A stretch of DNA of 64,000 nt from Datnioides undecimradiatus (GCA_008933995.1 WARS01000012.1:4030001-4094000), one strand, 5' to 3'. Shown: positions 27,051-39,631, numbered from the stretch's first letter. Program-made: numbers and translations. Notes: generated from the sequence alone by a model not told the origin.

Positions 27051-27627
27051 TTTGTTTTTTTTTTGTGCAGTTGCATATTTTATCATTAAGAAACATGTTC
27101 ATTATGTATTTGTTTTTTAGCCAAGCTCTTCCTCCTTTCTGGCTGGAGCACAGCATTGCCTCCCAGCCAGTGTCTGGCCAAAAGCTTTGTCTGGCTAGTG
27201 GGAGCAGCAGCTTTATTACAGGCCAGCTTCACTGGAAACAGAGAGAAGTCATTTGGGGGCACGTACAGTACTTCTAGGTATCAGGATTTAAAAAGATTTG
27301 AAAAAATGACTCAACACTGTCACATGGTGATTGCATCGGTGAGTATACTGTGGTCAAAAATGAGCTTGGGCAGTGCACCACAAGCATTTTGGAGTCTGAT
27401 AGGAGGAAAGCTGGCTAATGGGGCAGTGGGAGGCTGGTTTGCTCGTGTTTTGTTGGGTGGACAGAGGTGTGGCGTTTGTCTCCTGAACTCCTGTCAACCA
27501 GTGCTGAGGGCTGGCTCAGGCATGCTGGTTTTATTTGCTCATGTTGAACGCACTGCCCTTAATCCTCCTGTGGTTTTGTTTCTGCCTGTGTGGCATTGGG
27601 GCCCTGGAGGCTGATACACTACGGTTG

Positions 27628-27648
27628 ACACACACACACACACACACA
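27628..27648. repeat. (CA)n microsatellite
   Basis: CA dinucleotide run of about 21 bases in the inferred cdc42ep4 intron. Confidence 0.95.
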
Positions 27649-30600
27649 GAAACACACCAACTCACACACATACAGAGAGGGCCTATAATACTCGGGTAGC
27701 AATCCTGCTGATGTAGGTATATTTTCCTTGCCCAGCTGGTTTAATTTGTCTCCCAAAGCCTTTTCACATGATGCACGTGCACCATGTTGTCAGCCTTCTG
27801 CAGGCATTTCATCCAAATCTAACCTGTTAATGCTCCTGTTGCATGTGCATATCGCCGCTGTCTTTAAATGTAACGATGTAAAACACTTCAATGTTTGCAA
27901 AGTTGCTCATATTTCTGTATCTGGTCAAATAATATGGAAGCCTCTTTTCCAGCTAGCACGACACATATTTGCAAGGCGTGACATAATGGTAGCAACACAC
28001 ACACATAGTATAAACTTTAGTTTTAAATGTGTACTAATTAGAATATTTTAAGCATGTTTGCATATTACTGAAGACAAACTGATGTTCCTCTGTAAGTTCT
28101 TAATGCTTTAGGGCGCAGAGTTTAATTTAATAGCGTCCATGCGTAATGCAAGGGCAAACCTGTTGGCGCTGACAGTTTAGCTAATTAAGTTATTAAGCAG
28201 GCCCCGGGAGGTTCCACTTTAATCACAGAGTTTTTGCATTCAACCTTTTTTCACCAGATACTGTTCATCCGAAAGGTTTACTAAATATGTTAAGGCTTTT
28301 TTAAGAATTGTACAACCAATATCTGCATTAGCCGTATAACTTAAAACTAGATATTAATAGTTAGTCAGACTTAATATACATTTCTAAAGAGTACTGTGAG
28401 TTGTGATTGGACATGCTGGACGATGCAACTCAGTGGACTTTGATTTAAGCTAAAGAATGAGCTCTGTGATGCCTAAGTCTTCTTGTCTCCTCCTCTCTCA
28501 TTCGTTGCATAGTGCCGCACGTAATACAAACACTAAACATGCTGTACAGGGCAACTGCTGGTCAAAAACCTCCACAGTCCTTTTTTTAATTAGCGTAAAT
28601 GATGAATTAACTAACAAAACAAAGCTGGCCATGATGACTATAATGGGACATTAGGCAGCTGTAGGACCCTGTGGACATTTAAATGTTGAGTAATTTTAAA
28701 AGTAATCAGTTGTTCCAGTTATGTGTTTAGCCTGTAGAGTATTTTACAACTTAATTAGTCATCTTAATTTGTCAGCTCCATCAGGTTAGTGCATGAGGAG
28801 AGAGTGTGAATGTGAACGGAGAGCTGAATAAGAGACTACAGAGCAGTCTAGGTGTGTTTTCGTGTGTTGGATCCGTTTACAGTGAGATTATTGAGTACTT
28901 TCTGTCAGAGTTACACCTGTGCGAAATGGGTATGTTCCTCGACACATGCCTTTGTCTGCGTCTTTTCAAGATATTTCTGCTGTTTGTCATACAGGGTTAG
29001 CCTTAGAGCAGTGTGACCAGTTATGAAGTGGAACAGGAAGAACGGGTTCCGTCCGCTGCTGAAGAACAAAAGATAGTTTACTGCATATTTTTTACACCCC
29101 CTTTCAGGTGTGCTAATGTGAACCGAAGCTGAGTTTGTATGCTACATAAACAGTGTATTTCTTCTTCGTGAGTCAAGGACAATGAGTAGATGTTGGACTA
29201 CAGGGAACTTTGATGTGTTTGGAATAACGGCGTAGTGAGACAGAGGCTTTGCAAATGAGCTCGCATTAAGGCTACAGCTTCACGGTGTGAGGTAGTATCT
29301 GATTCATACATAGTCGATGAGTAAATATAAAATCTTTACTTCTTTAGTGTGTGTATAGACTATATGTGTGTGTATCTGTGAGTCGTGTGTAGCACTGATT
29401 CTACTTGATGGATGGATGAAATGCATGTTGTTATTTCAGCGCTTTTGACAGCGTTGGCCTACTCTCCCCCCGTGGGAATCAGATGCTTGGGCTGGAGGTC
29501 ATGGGCCTCACAGAGTCGAGCTCAATGAAGTTTGCTGACCCTCTTTGTCCTGGATGAGAACTTTCTATTCTTATGCAGCTCCATTGATTAATTGATTAGC
29601 AATGTCATAGATGGTGTTGGCTGATATTCATTTACATATCAATGTTGCTAACAATAGGGTTGAACAATGGCAGTTCTGGCTAGTTCAAGGTTAAACAAAG
29701 GAGAGGATCTGTTACGGCTCAAATTGCAGAGTTTCTGTGTAACAAATGGACTACTTGGTATGAGTTTTATGTAAATGTACACTTTTTTTAAAAAATTTCA
29801 AATCACAGCAAGACCACTTAAACGCTTTGCTTGCTCAAATAAAACACAGGAACTGGATATGGAAATGTCCCTGCCTGAAAGTTTGAAGTCATAGGAAAAT
29901 GCAAGCTGAGGGCCACAAGCTCGACAGCTGCATGGATTTTGTGTACATTTTAATGGTGTATTACGTCATTAGTTTGGTGTTAAAATTTTTTGGGGGTCAC
30001 CACCATATAACCTCATCATTGTCATTGGTAGAAACTGGAGAACCACATTTTTCTCAGTTATATGTAGCTTTTTACATTCCAAAGAAATCAAGATAACCTG
30101 TCAGCCTATAGTTGAGGACCCATAACTGTTGTGTAATTACCCTTTGCCTGACTCCTTGTAACTCTTGCGTTGATGCTTCCTCCTGGTGAATAAATGATAC
30201 TCTTTCTCTGTCTTGCTTTTAAAAATTTAAATGCAGTCGAAAATAAAACCAGAAACTATTGCAGCCACTGCTGCAGCCTGCTGTTCTAACTTGACAGTAG
30301 TCGAGCCACGATTGGATAAGCAGCCAAAGCTTCTTTTCCCGTGCTCACTGGGTGGAAGAAGAGAAAGTGCTATGGGATCGCTGAGGACTGTGTGGCGCCT
30401 GTGATCCATGGGATTACAAGAGTGAGACTGAACGCTGATGAGCATGGTGGTTGTTATGATGTCATTCCGCACGCATCAGGGTCTGCCAGCGACATAAGAT
30501 GCTCTTAATCATTCATGGCCCTGTCACCGCTTGTCTCAGTTTGAGCTGGAGTCATGTGGCACTTTGAGCTCTCGGTTACATAAAGGCTTCGTCACTGGCT

Positions 30601-33600
30601 GACACAGTGACTGAGACCGTAGTTCTTCACTAAAACAAACAAGATAATACTTATTACCTCTTTAGATGTGTTTAGACTTCCAACACAAACATATTAAGCT
30701 AAATGTGTATATTTTTGTATTTGCATGCCCTTACTGTATTTTGAAGTAGTCTGGGCTGTTTGTCTGCTTTGCTCTGAGAGTCTATGAAAAAGCGAGCAGA
30801 TATGGAATTTTGCCCCCAGCTGAACTGAAAGCTTGTGTGGTATGGGCCATACAGGCTAAACTTGAATCCCTGGTCATCAAGTTGACTTTGCAACAATGTA
30901 TGAGCAAACAATGAGCTATGACTTTATGTTTTTCTATCTGTCTAGACACTGAAGTGGAAGAACCTTTTTACTTTCATTTATGTAGAAGAATGATCCTCTC
31001 CGCATTCACAAAATCCAACAGATTACAGCACCAGCAAACAATTCAATTCAACATCAATTTCAATTTATTCTTCACCACTCTCCCCTGGAAAAAACATAAA
31101 GAAAAACATTAGATTCAAAAATGAAAAACAGGCAATTAGTCCTTTCTGTGGACTGAGTTGGTCAAGAACAAGACAGAAACTGGCAGAATTAAAAATAACA
31201 ATGGCGTGAAGAGGCATAAGTCCAAAAAGGTTAAACTATTAAGCTATAATATGAGGACTGAAAACCACTAAAACACTAAGCATGTTGCTCTTTGCAGTTA
31301 ATCATCCCCTTTACAATTACTTAAATCTATAAACTTTTCAGATATGAAAGAAAAGTATACCCAAAATCACACATGTCAATCTGTGGTTCATTTTCCTAGG
31401 GGAAGAATTGTGATCACCAACCAACAACAACTAGCCAGAACATTGGAGGAGAGTTTAATTCCAAAATAACAATCAGTTTATTTGCAATGTGAATATGAAA
31501 TTAAGTGAATTTAAAAAGTAATGTTCCTCTTTGGATATAGAAAGAAGACACATAAAGGTTGCCTGTGCATGTTAGAGAACATGTAACACAGCTACAGGTT
31601 TATAAGCAGAACAGTAAAGCACTTATTCAGATATTTCTGGGATGTTATTTTGAAACAGTAGAATGCTTGCGACGCTGCCATTCTTCATGACATATAATAA
31701 TTTCAAATGTTACTGAAAGACTAGAACTGAAGTGACAGGACTGCCTGCAGGCACTACTTCATCTTTTGTCATGCCCACAATAATGTGATCTTGATGATCC
31801 TGGGGGGAGTTTAAAACTGTTCCTCATCAAACAGACCGAAGGGGCCCCAAAAGATATAAAATGGGCCATTTCCTAGAATGACTTAAGGTGTGAGGTTTGC
31901 ACCTTTTGATATTTGAGCACCCACTGACATACTTTATTCTGAGGTTGAATGCCTTGAAGTGACAAGGCACATCAAAAGCATTCTCCTTCAGCTATAGCGC
32001 TGAGGCCATTGTCTTATTGCCCTGCATGTGGCCACCAGTAAGGGCTAATCCATCTGAATGAGCGGATCTCTCTATGTAGGGGATAAAATCTCTCACTCTG
32101 TATCCGGTCGGCTTAGAGACAGGAAACTAGCTTGGTAGCCTGCGCTATGGCTCTGATGTTGCCATAGAGAAATACAAAACTGGGCAGCAGGGAGGAACAT
32201 ATCTGTTGATGAGTTGTCTTGAGTGGTTAGTCACACATTCAGTGTCCTTTTTGGGCAGCATATACTAATTAGCTGCTGCACAAAGCATGAAGTAAGAAAG
32301 GGTTTAGCTAATGATAGATCATACTATATTAATCTGACCAATATGAGTCTACTCAGAGGCATTTGTTTGTTCTGCGCCATAATCTTATAATTTGGCACCC
32401 AGTTGCTGTATAAAAAGCTTTAGTAATAGCCAGTCCATTGCAGTTATCACGTACAGCGGTGTGAACTTGGAAATGCTTATTTTCAAGTTCTATGGTAAAA
32501 ACCATTTGAGGTCAAGTGCTGTTCTTAATGCACTTGCTATATGCCTGACCTTCTTTTGTTCCATCTTTTTTGTGGTTGGGACAGTGCAACTCCCCTATCG
32601 TCACCACCAAAACTACTGAAGACGTCTTGAATGAAGTTGTTGAATATAGATGATAAAACCTTGGCAGTGGATAGAGTTCATTTCTCTTTGGGGGCGATCT
32701 CTCTTTTGAAAGAAGAGCGAACAAAAAAGGCAGCACTAGCTTTTATCATGCATCAAACCCCCTCTGTTCCCTGTAGTGCTACAGTTGCCTTTCCAATTGA
32801 ATGGGTTCTTGTCAGAGATGCAAATGTTTTCATGGGTGACGTTGCCTTGGAATATTGTTGAGTGAAGCCCCCATTCATTCACAGTGGGGATACAGGCCTA
32901 GAGCGTGGGCTTCAGCTCCAGTTTGAAAACACTGAGAATGATGGGATTGCTGTCTGGCTAAAACAATTGAAACCCTTGTTAATGTCAGCAACACATGGAG
33001 TTAGTGGACTGCTAGCACATAAGAGGGTGTTTAAACCTCTTCTCCACTTGATTCCCTTAAGATCATCTTTCAAGGCCTGAGTCACTGGTGACTTATTGTT
33101 TGGTCTAAGTGATAAAATGAGCCATATTATCATCTTATTTAGTCATAGATAATCAGTGGAAGTACTGGATCATCGTGACAAAGTGTTACATCGAGAGCAC
33201 TCTGCTTTCCTCTCATAAAAAAGCCTTTAATCTGTGACTTGGCCATCACCAGAGCTGATAGACAAACGTACTGAGAATCTTCTATTGATTTGTGTTCAAT
33301 GACAGAACAAAGTATTCTGTTAACGGCGCTCAAATGTTGCCTCCAAGGCCAAAGAGACAAATTCCAAATAAGAAAAAAAGCACAAAGAGCTGGTGGTGGA
33401 AACATTTTATCTATTGACGATAGGAAGGTTAGAACAGAATGTAACAGATCTAGACCTTCTGAGCAGTGCTGTAAAATGATCCATGCTGAAAAAATGCTGC
33501 TCCACTTCATTCTTTTCTTCTTCTTCGTTCTTTTAGTTCTGCCAGCTTTAACTGCTCGGGTTCCCAGTATCCTGTGTCTTGCTGGTTATGTAACAGCCAG

Positions 33601-34162
33601 AGGCCTAAATGGGAACTAAAGCACAGCAGTAACAACTAACACTGTTGCCACTTGAAAAACTGAATGCGACAGCAGTCTGTTAAAATTTTTAGAAAGAGCA
33701 CAAACGTGTACCAGATGAATTGTAGTGACACATTTGATTGGGGACTTATTTTGCCATGGTCAGCTTTATATTATTACTGTTTTTAAGCAAGATGAAGGTA
33801 CCGTGAACTTTACACTAGAAGGTTTTATTCAGTGTTACATAACATCCTTAAAGACTTTTCTAGTTTAGAGGCACTCAAATGAGACTTTGTTTTGAGGCAC
33901 TGGCAACAAAAGTTTCCATACTTGATGCAGATCAGGCCAATGGGAGTTATGTGATAGTGGGTGATGAGAAATCACTAGACACTGTTCTTTAGAGAAGCAT
34001 TTAAAGTGAAAATTCACATTTCCATCTGAATAGAATGGTGTGTGTCATTAATTGCATGTTTCCACATTGCCTGCCAAGGTTCATAGCTAGGTTTGGTTTA
34101 CACAAGTACTGATGTGGCTTTAACAATCTCTGTTCTTCTTCATAGGTTGATCCAGCAGTAAG

Positions 34163-34204
34163 ATGAAACCTGAACTGGAGGACCAGAATGGCTGCACACG
34201 TTAA
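34163..34204 (+). other. upstream ORF 1 in cdc42ep4 leader
   Basis: ATG at 34163 opens MKPELEDQNGCTR and stops with TAA at 34202-34204. The ATG has A at -3 (agtaagATGa), a fair initiation context. It could lower translation of the main frame; there is no sign that the peptide itself matters. Confidence 0.45.
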
Positions 34205-34229
34205 ACACCTGGAATTATATTTTCTTTGA
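34188..34229 (+). other. upstream ORF 2 in cdc42ep4 leader
   Basis: ATG at 34188, in context agaATGg, opens MAAHVKHLELYFL and stops with TGA at 34227-34229. It overlaps the first upstream ORF in another frame. Having A at -3 and G at +4, it has the stronger initiation context of the two. Confidence 0.45.
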
Positions 34230-34334
34230 CAACGTCTCATACAATTGCCAAAGAATTCTGGGAGGAACTCCTGTGAACTCTGACAGAATCTCATTTGTCT
34301 TCTTTCAGTGGATTATTAGTAAGAAACTGCCATC

Positions 34335-35336
34335 ATGCCAATTCTCAAGCAACTGGTTAACAACTCTAACCAGTCGAAGCGGCGGTCTCGTGCTGACCTG
34401 ACCGCAGAGATGATCAGCGCTCCATTGGGCGACTTCCGCCACACCATGCATGTTGGCAGGGGTGGAGATGCCTTTGGGGACACTTCATTTCTGAGCACCC
34501 GATCAGGGGAGCCTCCCAGGGAGCCAGAGACAAAGCAGGGATCTCCAGGTCCCAAACCAGGGCTGCTGTCCCGCACCTTCAGAAGCAGCAAGCGCTCTCA
34601 GTCAGTAAACCGAGGGGACAAGTATGAGTACAATATGATGGCACCTTCTGGTGGCTCATCCAACTATGTGAAAAATGCCATATCCCTGCCTTACCTAAAT
34701 GATGAGGACACTAACAGAGGACACCAGCTGCCGAAGAGTGTTTCCTCAAGCCCCATGAAGAGGCTGACAGAAATTGAAAGCAAGCCTGTGAATGGAGCAG
34801 CAGCGATGGCTTCACTGGATGCAGAGTTCGACGAACGTAATTTTGGTGAACTTACAGATTTGCCCCCATCCATGCCTAAGGGAGGCGGAATGAAGCATGC
34901 TGAGTCTATGATGTCCTTCCACATTGATTTGGGGCCCTCCATGCTCGGGGATATCTTGAGTGTGATGGAAAAGAAAGGCTGGGAGGAGGATGACCTTGGC
35001 TATGAAGAAGGCAAGTGTAGCGAGGGTCGCGCATCACCCTCCCTCATTCCCCACATAGATGATGATGTGGAGGAGCAGGTGCCTGCAAGGCCCCCTCGCA
35101 GCATGTACCAGCAGAAAGCCATGGTGGATCCCTACACTCCAGAGCTACATACAAGGAACAACCACCACAACATGGATAGCTGCTCTGTGTCCAGCTCTGG
35201 CTCAGCAATGGAGGAGAAACCTCACTATCACCTCCATGATGGCGACACAGACAGTGCAAAGTACAGTTCACCACGTGGGGAGGATGACAGAGATTTCACC
35301 TTCATGGATGAGGATGATGATGAGATTCGAGTGTAG
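34335..35336 (+). CDS. cdc42ep4: Cdc42 effector protein 4 (Borg4), complete intronless CDS
   Basis: Encodes 333 residues of a Borg-family effector that binds GTP-loaded Cdc42 and organises septins and actin at the cell cortex. The N-terminus MPILKQLV and KRRSRADLTAEM is typical of CDC42EP4. The CRIB motif is at residues 27-42 (ISAPLGDFRHTMHVGR), with the expected Ile-Ser, Pro, Phe-x-His and His-Val-Gly positions. Other Borg blocks follow: GDAFGDTSFL (45-54), SKRSQSVNRG, VKNAISLPYL, LPKSVSSSPMKRL and HAESMMSFHIDLGPSMLGDI (188-207, the third Borg homology region). The acidic end FMDEDDDEIRV matches the family C-terminus. Human CDC42EP4, from memory, is 356 residues, so this is near full length. 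The start is fixed by the conserved MPILKQLV and A at -3. No membrane segment is present; the protein is expected to be cytosolic or cortical. Confidence 0.97.
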   Translation: MPILKQLVNNSNQSKRRSRADLTAEMISAPLGDFRHTMHVGRGGDAFGDTSFLSTRSGEPPREPETKQGSPGPKPGLLSRTFRSSKRSQSVNRGDKYEYNMMAPSGGSSNYVKNAISLPYLNDEDTNRGHQLPKSVSSSPMKRLTEIESKPVNGAAAMASLDAEFDERNFGELTDLPPSMPKGGGMKHAESMMSFHIDLGPSMLGDILSVMEKKGWEEDDLGYEEGKCSEGRASPSLIPHIDDDVEEQVPARPPRSMYQQKAMVDPYTPELHTRNNHHNMDSCSVSSSGSAMEEKPHYHLHDGDTDSAKYSSPRGEDDRDFTFMDEDDDEIRV

Positions 35337-38112
35337 GATAAACTGGTATCACTGCCATGAAGTCTTAAGGGACACCAATGGAGAAAACCAGGCATCTGGG
35401 AGGGCTTTCACAAGCTGGGAAAGGCAGGAGAGGGAGTTTGAGGCAGGGTCACATCTGCTTTAAGCTTCTTGAAGATCAATCTAATCTCTGTACACTTTGT
35501 TCAACATCATAAAACCAATTAAGCCTTATTCACTGTGCTGTAGCAAGGAGATGTGAGCTGAGTGCAAACAGTGTGGCTCACAAAGTGGCACTCTTGAAAG
35601 GTTTAGGGTGTTAATTGTTGCACATTTTTGCAATGTTCATCAAACTCTGAGCTCATTTTTATTGAGAAAATCTTCACTTTAAAATACTATTGGTGTGTGT
35701 GTTCCAACCCTGTCCCTGTAAATGGTACATTAACAAGGAAGAAAAAGCAACAAGCCATTGGTTATGAGCACGAGAACTGTAGCCCAGCTGTCAGTCATGT
35801 GAATATCACATTTGGAGTGTGACATATGAGGTAAGGAGAAGGATATGCGAGGTCATAGACATGGTGTGGATGTGAACTACAGATTCTGAATAAGAAAGAG
35901 GGAAAGGACAAGAAGTGAAACTCTGATAGCTATGTCATCCCTGCCAAAGACAATGTTTTGGCATAAACACTAAATATGTAAAGTAGTAATTACTTTTGTC
36001 CACATCTGACTGTAAGGGGTGATTTCAGCTTATTTTTGACTTTTGTTTTATTCTATTTACAGCGTCTGGAAGTTGGTCCACTGTTCTAGTCGAATTTGGT
36101 AGTTCTTTGTGTTAATATAATGCTGCATTGCTGCTGTCTCTTTTCGGCAAGGTCTTAATTCTTTACAGAGAGCTGTGGTATTTATTCATACATTTGCAGA
36201 AGGGATGGATCGTTCTTCATGTGCATTGTTAGGTCTTAAAAGTTTTCATTTGGGTTTTTTCTGACATGTTTAATATCTGACAAAAAAGCGTGGTACCACA
36301 GAGTGAGCCAGCTTCTTTACATAGAGGTTTGCTACATGGCACTTAATTACTGGACTTAAGTAGACATTAAATTGTCTAAGTCACATCACTCCTGCTATCG
36401 CTGTCGTGGTGAAGGTGTATTAGTTGACAATGATATCTGTTTGTAAAAATGTGAATTGTCGAAATAGGGGCCTTTTGTATGTGTTCTGTGTCCTGTATTT
36501 ATTTAACAGGACAGAAGCGGTGATTGTGGCTAATTACCAGACCAGTATCGCGGCAGTTTGTGAAATAATCCTGAATTTTATTCCATAGATTTATGTATGT
36601 GCGGAGTTGATTTTTCAATTTTGGTGTGAATGGGTGGAGATCAAACTTTGGTTCCCATGTGAAAGAATTGGGCAAGAAACATTCTTGCTTCTTCATTCAA
36701 GAAAGTATTTATTTTTGCCCAAACCATATCTTAAAAATCATAAAAAAAACAAAAACCCGTCACTTTAAATGTTTCTCAGCAAGCTTCATTTTAATCATGG
36801 TTTTGGATAATGCATATTTATTATCCCTAAGATGACCATGGAATGTGAAAAAAAAACGTGGCACAGGCCCAAAAGAGTCTTCAAACAGAAATAGAGTGTA
36901 TTAGTTGAAAGACATTCTGCGTGTCATGAAAAAGGGATTGTCTCCATGTTCACAAAACTATTTAAAGACATTGAATGCACCGTGAGTGACTTTTTCACAA
37001 ACTGCAGCGATACAGAGTTCTAATGTATTTCGTTGTTGTCACATATCTTTTCACATCATTACTGAGGTTGGTAGGATTAGCAGGTCAGCAGAGAAGACAT
37101 ACGCTTGAAAGACAGTTGCTGCATTTGAAAATTGTTCTTTAAAAATGGCTCTGTCCAAAACACACCAGCTCTCCTTAGACATGTGTTCAGGCCTGTCTCT
37201 ACGGGAAGGGAAAGGATGTAAAAACTTGTACAAAGTGTTATTAGACCGCAGCTACCTAATAGATGGGCATTGGGTATGTCTCGGGGCACTGAGAGTGGCA
37301 GATATTTCCTGAACTGGCCCCACAAGTGATAATATTCACCTTTTCTACACAACCCAAATCACACAGTAGGAACGGATGATTAAATCAACCAATCATCTGG
37401 CCTCTCCCAGTCTACTCATTAAATGTGCTGGATTATTGGCCCCCGACCAGCTGGAATGGCTCCAGGAACAGCAGGGTCAGGGACAGACAGGTGGGCTGTT
37501 TCTCTTTGGTATTTTTGTATTTAGTTGGCTTTGCAACACGGGCTCACTCACTAGGCTCCTCCAGGTTACTTTCAGTTATAAATAAGGCAGAAAGTGAAGG
37601 TGTACAATCCTCTCTGGTATCCATGATTAATGTCTGACCTTTTTTATTTTGTGTTAGAAACACTAATTGCCACTTTTGACGAATGGGAGCTTTGGATTTC
37701 CTGTTGTGGCGTTGATGCAGGGGAGTGTACATAGAATCAGGATGCTGTGCCATTCTGCCTTGGGTTATTTTAATGTTTTGTAATCACGCATATGTAAACA
37801 GGTTGCAAGAAGTACTGAAACTGGATCGATCTGGAGGAAATTGCCAAGTATGTTCTAACCATGTTATTGGGTAATGTTAGCAGGAAGTTGGACTTTGTTT
37901 ATTTTTTACCTATGTAGATATGCAGTATGATTTGAGTCGACCTCTTTTACATTTTGATGTAAACGGGCCAAATTTGACCGTCTTTTACTTCTGTTGATCC
38001 GTTGTCAAGTATGTGGTCCATGGATTGTTTGGGCAGCTGCAATCCTTTACGTTCATCACCAAGAAATGGACACAGAAACACTCCTTATCTGCCGCTGCTT
38101 TAATCCAAGTAA

Positions 38113-38120
38113 TGTAAATA
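38113..38120 (+). promoter_or_regulatory. Pumilio-type response element in cdc42ep4 3' UTR
   Basis: Exact match to the UGUANAUA consensus bound by Pumilio proteins. It is only meaningful if the long 3' UTR is used. One match in 3.4 kb could be chance. Confidence 0.3.
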
Positions 38121-38208
38121 TAATATGTGCCATTGTCCATGATTACAGTAAACAATCCTTGTTTTCAGCAGTGTGACTGTGTGGTCATAGCGTGAGAACC
38201 AGAAGAAC

Positions 38209-38230
38209 ATTAGTGTTCTTTAACACTAAT
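38209..38230. repeat. 9-bp hairpin in cdc42ep4 3' UTR
   Basis: ATTAGTGTT (38209-38217) and AACACTAAT (38222-38230) form a perfect 9-bp stem with a 4-base loop. Confidence 0.8.
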
Positions 38231-38434
38231 TAGCACATTTGTGGCCAAATTGTATTTGCAAGTATGATTTTAACATCTCCCACCAATCTGGAAGCCCAGA
38301 CTGGTGGAATGTGGAAGAGGTAAACAGAGAATTATGGAAAAGTATAGTAAATTACGCTGAAATACTTTCTTGTAATTGTCTTAACTTTCTGGCATTTGTC
38401 GTGTTTCTCTGTGGGAAACTCCTAAGTAGGCCAG

Positions 38435-38440
38435 AATAAA
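38435..38440 (+). terminator. cdc42ep4: AATAAA polyadenylation signal (cdc42ep4, proximal)
   Basis: First canonical AATAAA after the cdc42ep4 stop, about 3.1 kb downstream. Confidence 0.4.
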
Positions 38441-38723
38441 CCATATAAAAGAATTTGCAAATACTCTCCGCCTCAGGTCTGCTTAAAAGTTTTCCGTGCT
38501 CTGACAGAAGTGGTTTGGTGAGTGGCAAAAAATGATAAGGACTGCGAAACACAACTGGCTCAAAGTTCAGCTGTAGAATGTTTTCTTTTTTTCTATTCAG
38601 TGGCTGTAGTGTAATGCCAAGTATGTACTGTTTTCTTCTCCTATTCCTTATTCTGGTTTTACAGTATATTAATATATTTACCTTTCTCACTTTCCTTTCT
38701 TTGAAATAACAGCTATATTTTTC

Positions 38724-38729
38724 AATAAA
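38724..38729 (+). terminator. cdc42ep4: AATAAA polyadenylation signal (cdc42ep4, distal)
   Basis: Canonical AATAAA 3.4 kb after the stop, followed by a G/T-containing stretch (gctggtaatctttg). Another AATAAA near 38995 is possible. Confidence 0.5.
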
Positions 38730-38745
38730 AGAGAAAGCTGGTAAT

Positions 38746-39631
38746 CTTTGACCATGCCTCAGCTGCTTTTATTTAATCTCTAATAAGTCTGTCACCGCAG
38801 GAGTCTGCCTCATTTTCCTTGACTTTTGCAAGTTTATTCACATCCTGCTTCCAAAATAGGAAGAACACTCGCGGAAATCTGACCTTCAAGAAGAATCAAG
38901 ATTTTTTTTTTTTCAACTGAGGAAACTGTTGAAAGAGGTCCAACCACAGTCTGAGCAGAACAGACACCCTCTTGGAGTGGATTATTGTACATAAATAAAG
39001 CTGAAATGAAAGATAAAATCTTGTTTAACAGATTCCATACTCTGGGCAAGATAAGGCTTGTTAGTTAATTAGAACCTCAGACCTGACGTTGATCTTAACA
39101 GGCTTTAGAGCTTGGTTGATGAAACATAAAGGTGCTTACAAACACTCAGGTATATGTGTCATGACATGCAGGTTTTTTAACGTATTTAATTTTTTTATAG
39201 GATACAATTCATTTTGTTTCTGTTAGGAAGGGGAGGGACCATAAATTAAATGGTGCATTCATGACAAATGGAGAGAACAGTAGATTAATTGTACAGATGG
39301 AGCACTTCACAGCTTTTTTTTCTCCCTCTTTCTTGTTTTTCAAGCAAAAATCCTGTTTCTCCATTTACTGGCCATCTGGATATGTGATGACATACACTAT
39401 TATCTCCATTATTCCCACGTTTACCTCGCATGTGTGCCTGCCGTCACAGGGTCTGAGTCAACACTGTGGCACACAAGTGTCTTATGTCACTTGCGGGACA
39501 GCAGGAAATCTGTATGTGAGAATGGTATGAAGACAGTAGCCTGGGTATTAAAAGAACAACTTCAACAGGAGACCAAAGGGAATCTGCATTGACTAAAGTC
39601 ATCCACTTCAGTACATTTTACTGTCTAGATT
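38746..39631. other. downstream intergenic region, first part
   Basis: No gene or repeat is recognisable. The first canonical poly(A) signals of cdc42ep4 lie before it, and a further AATAAA near 38995 may extend the transcript into it. Confidence 0.6.

Larger units (their letters stand above)
19003..34145 (+). other. cdc42ep4: cdc42ep4 intron 1 (15.1 kb)
   Basis: Inferred intron between the non-coding first exon and the coding exon. It holds CA microsatellites (20281-20298, 27628-27648), a tight inverted repeat at 27023-27050 and many chance open frames. The longest frames (19753-20226; 27156-27614) show no known domain, composition bias or splice support. No mobile element was firmly recognised; a fragment near 23195-23230 resembles a dispersed fish repeat but is too short to call. 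Confidence 0.55.
34146..34334 (+). other. cdc42ep4: cdc42ep4 5' UTR in coding exon
   Basis: Leader between the inferred acceptor (tgttcttcttcatag, ending 34145) and the start codon at 34335. It contains two upstream ATGs that open short overlapping frames, both closed before the main start. The acceptor is inferred from sequence only. Confidence 0.6.
35337..38745 (+). other. cdc42ep4: cdc42ep4 3' UTR (extent inferred)
   Basis: Long AT-rich stretch after the stop, lacking any canonical AATAAA until 38435 and 38724. It contains several TATTTAT-type AU-rich elements (near 36178, 36494, 36704 and 36810) and one Pumilio-type TGTAAATA at 38113-38120. Short open frames here, for example 37376-37585, have no family resemblance. 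The end is taken as just after the second AATAAA. Confidence 0.6.

Noticed and set aside
27156-27614. 152-codon open frame in the cdc42ep4 intron
   Set aside because: No recognisable domain, no matching splice context, and overlapping open frames in the same GC-richer stretch. It looks like chance.
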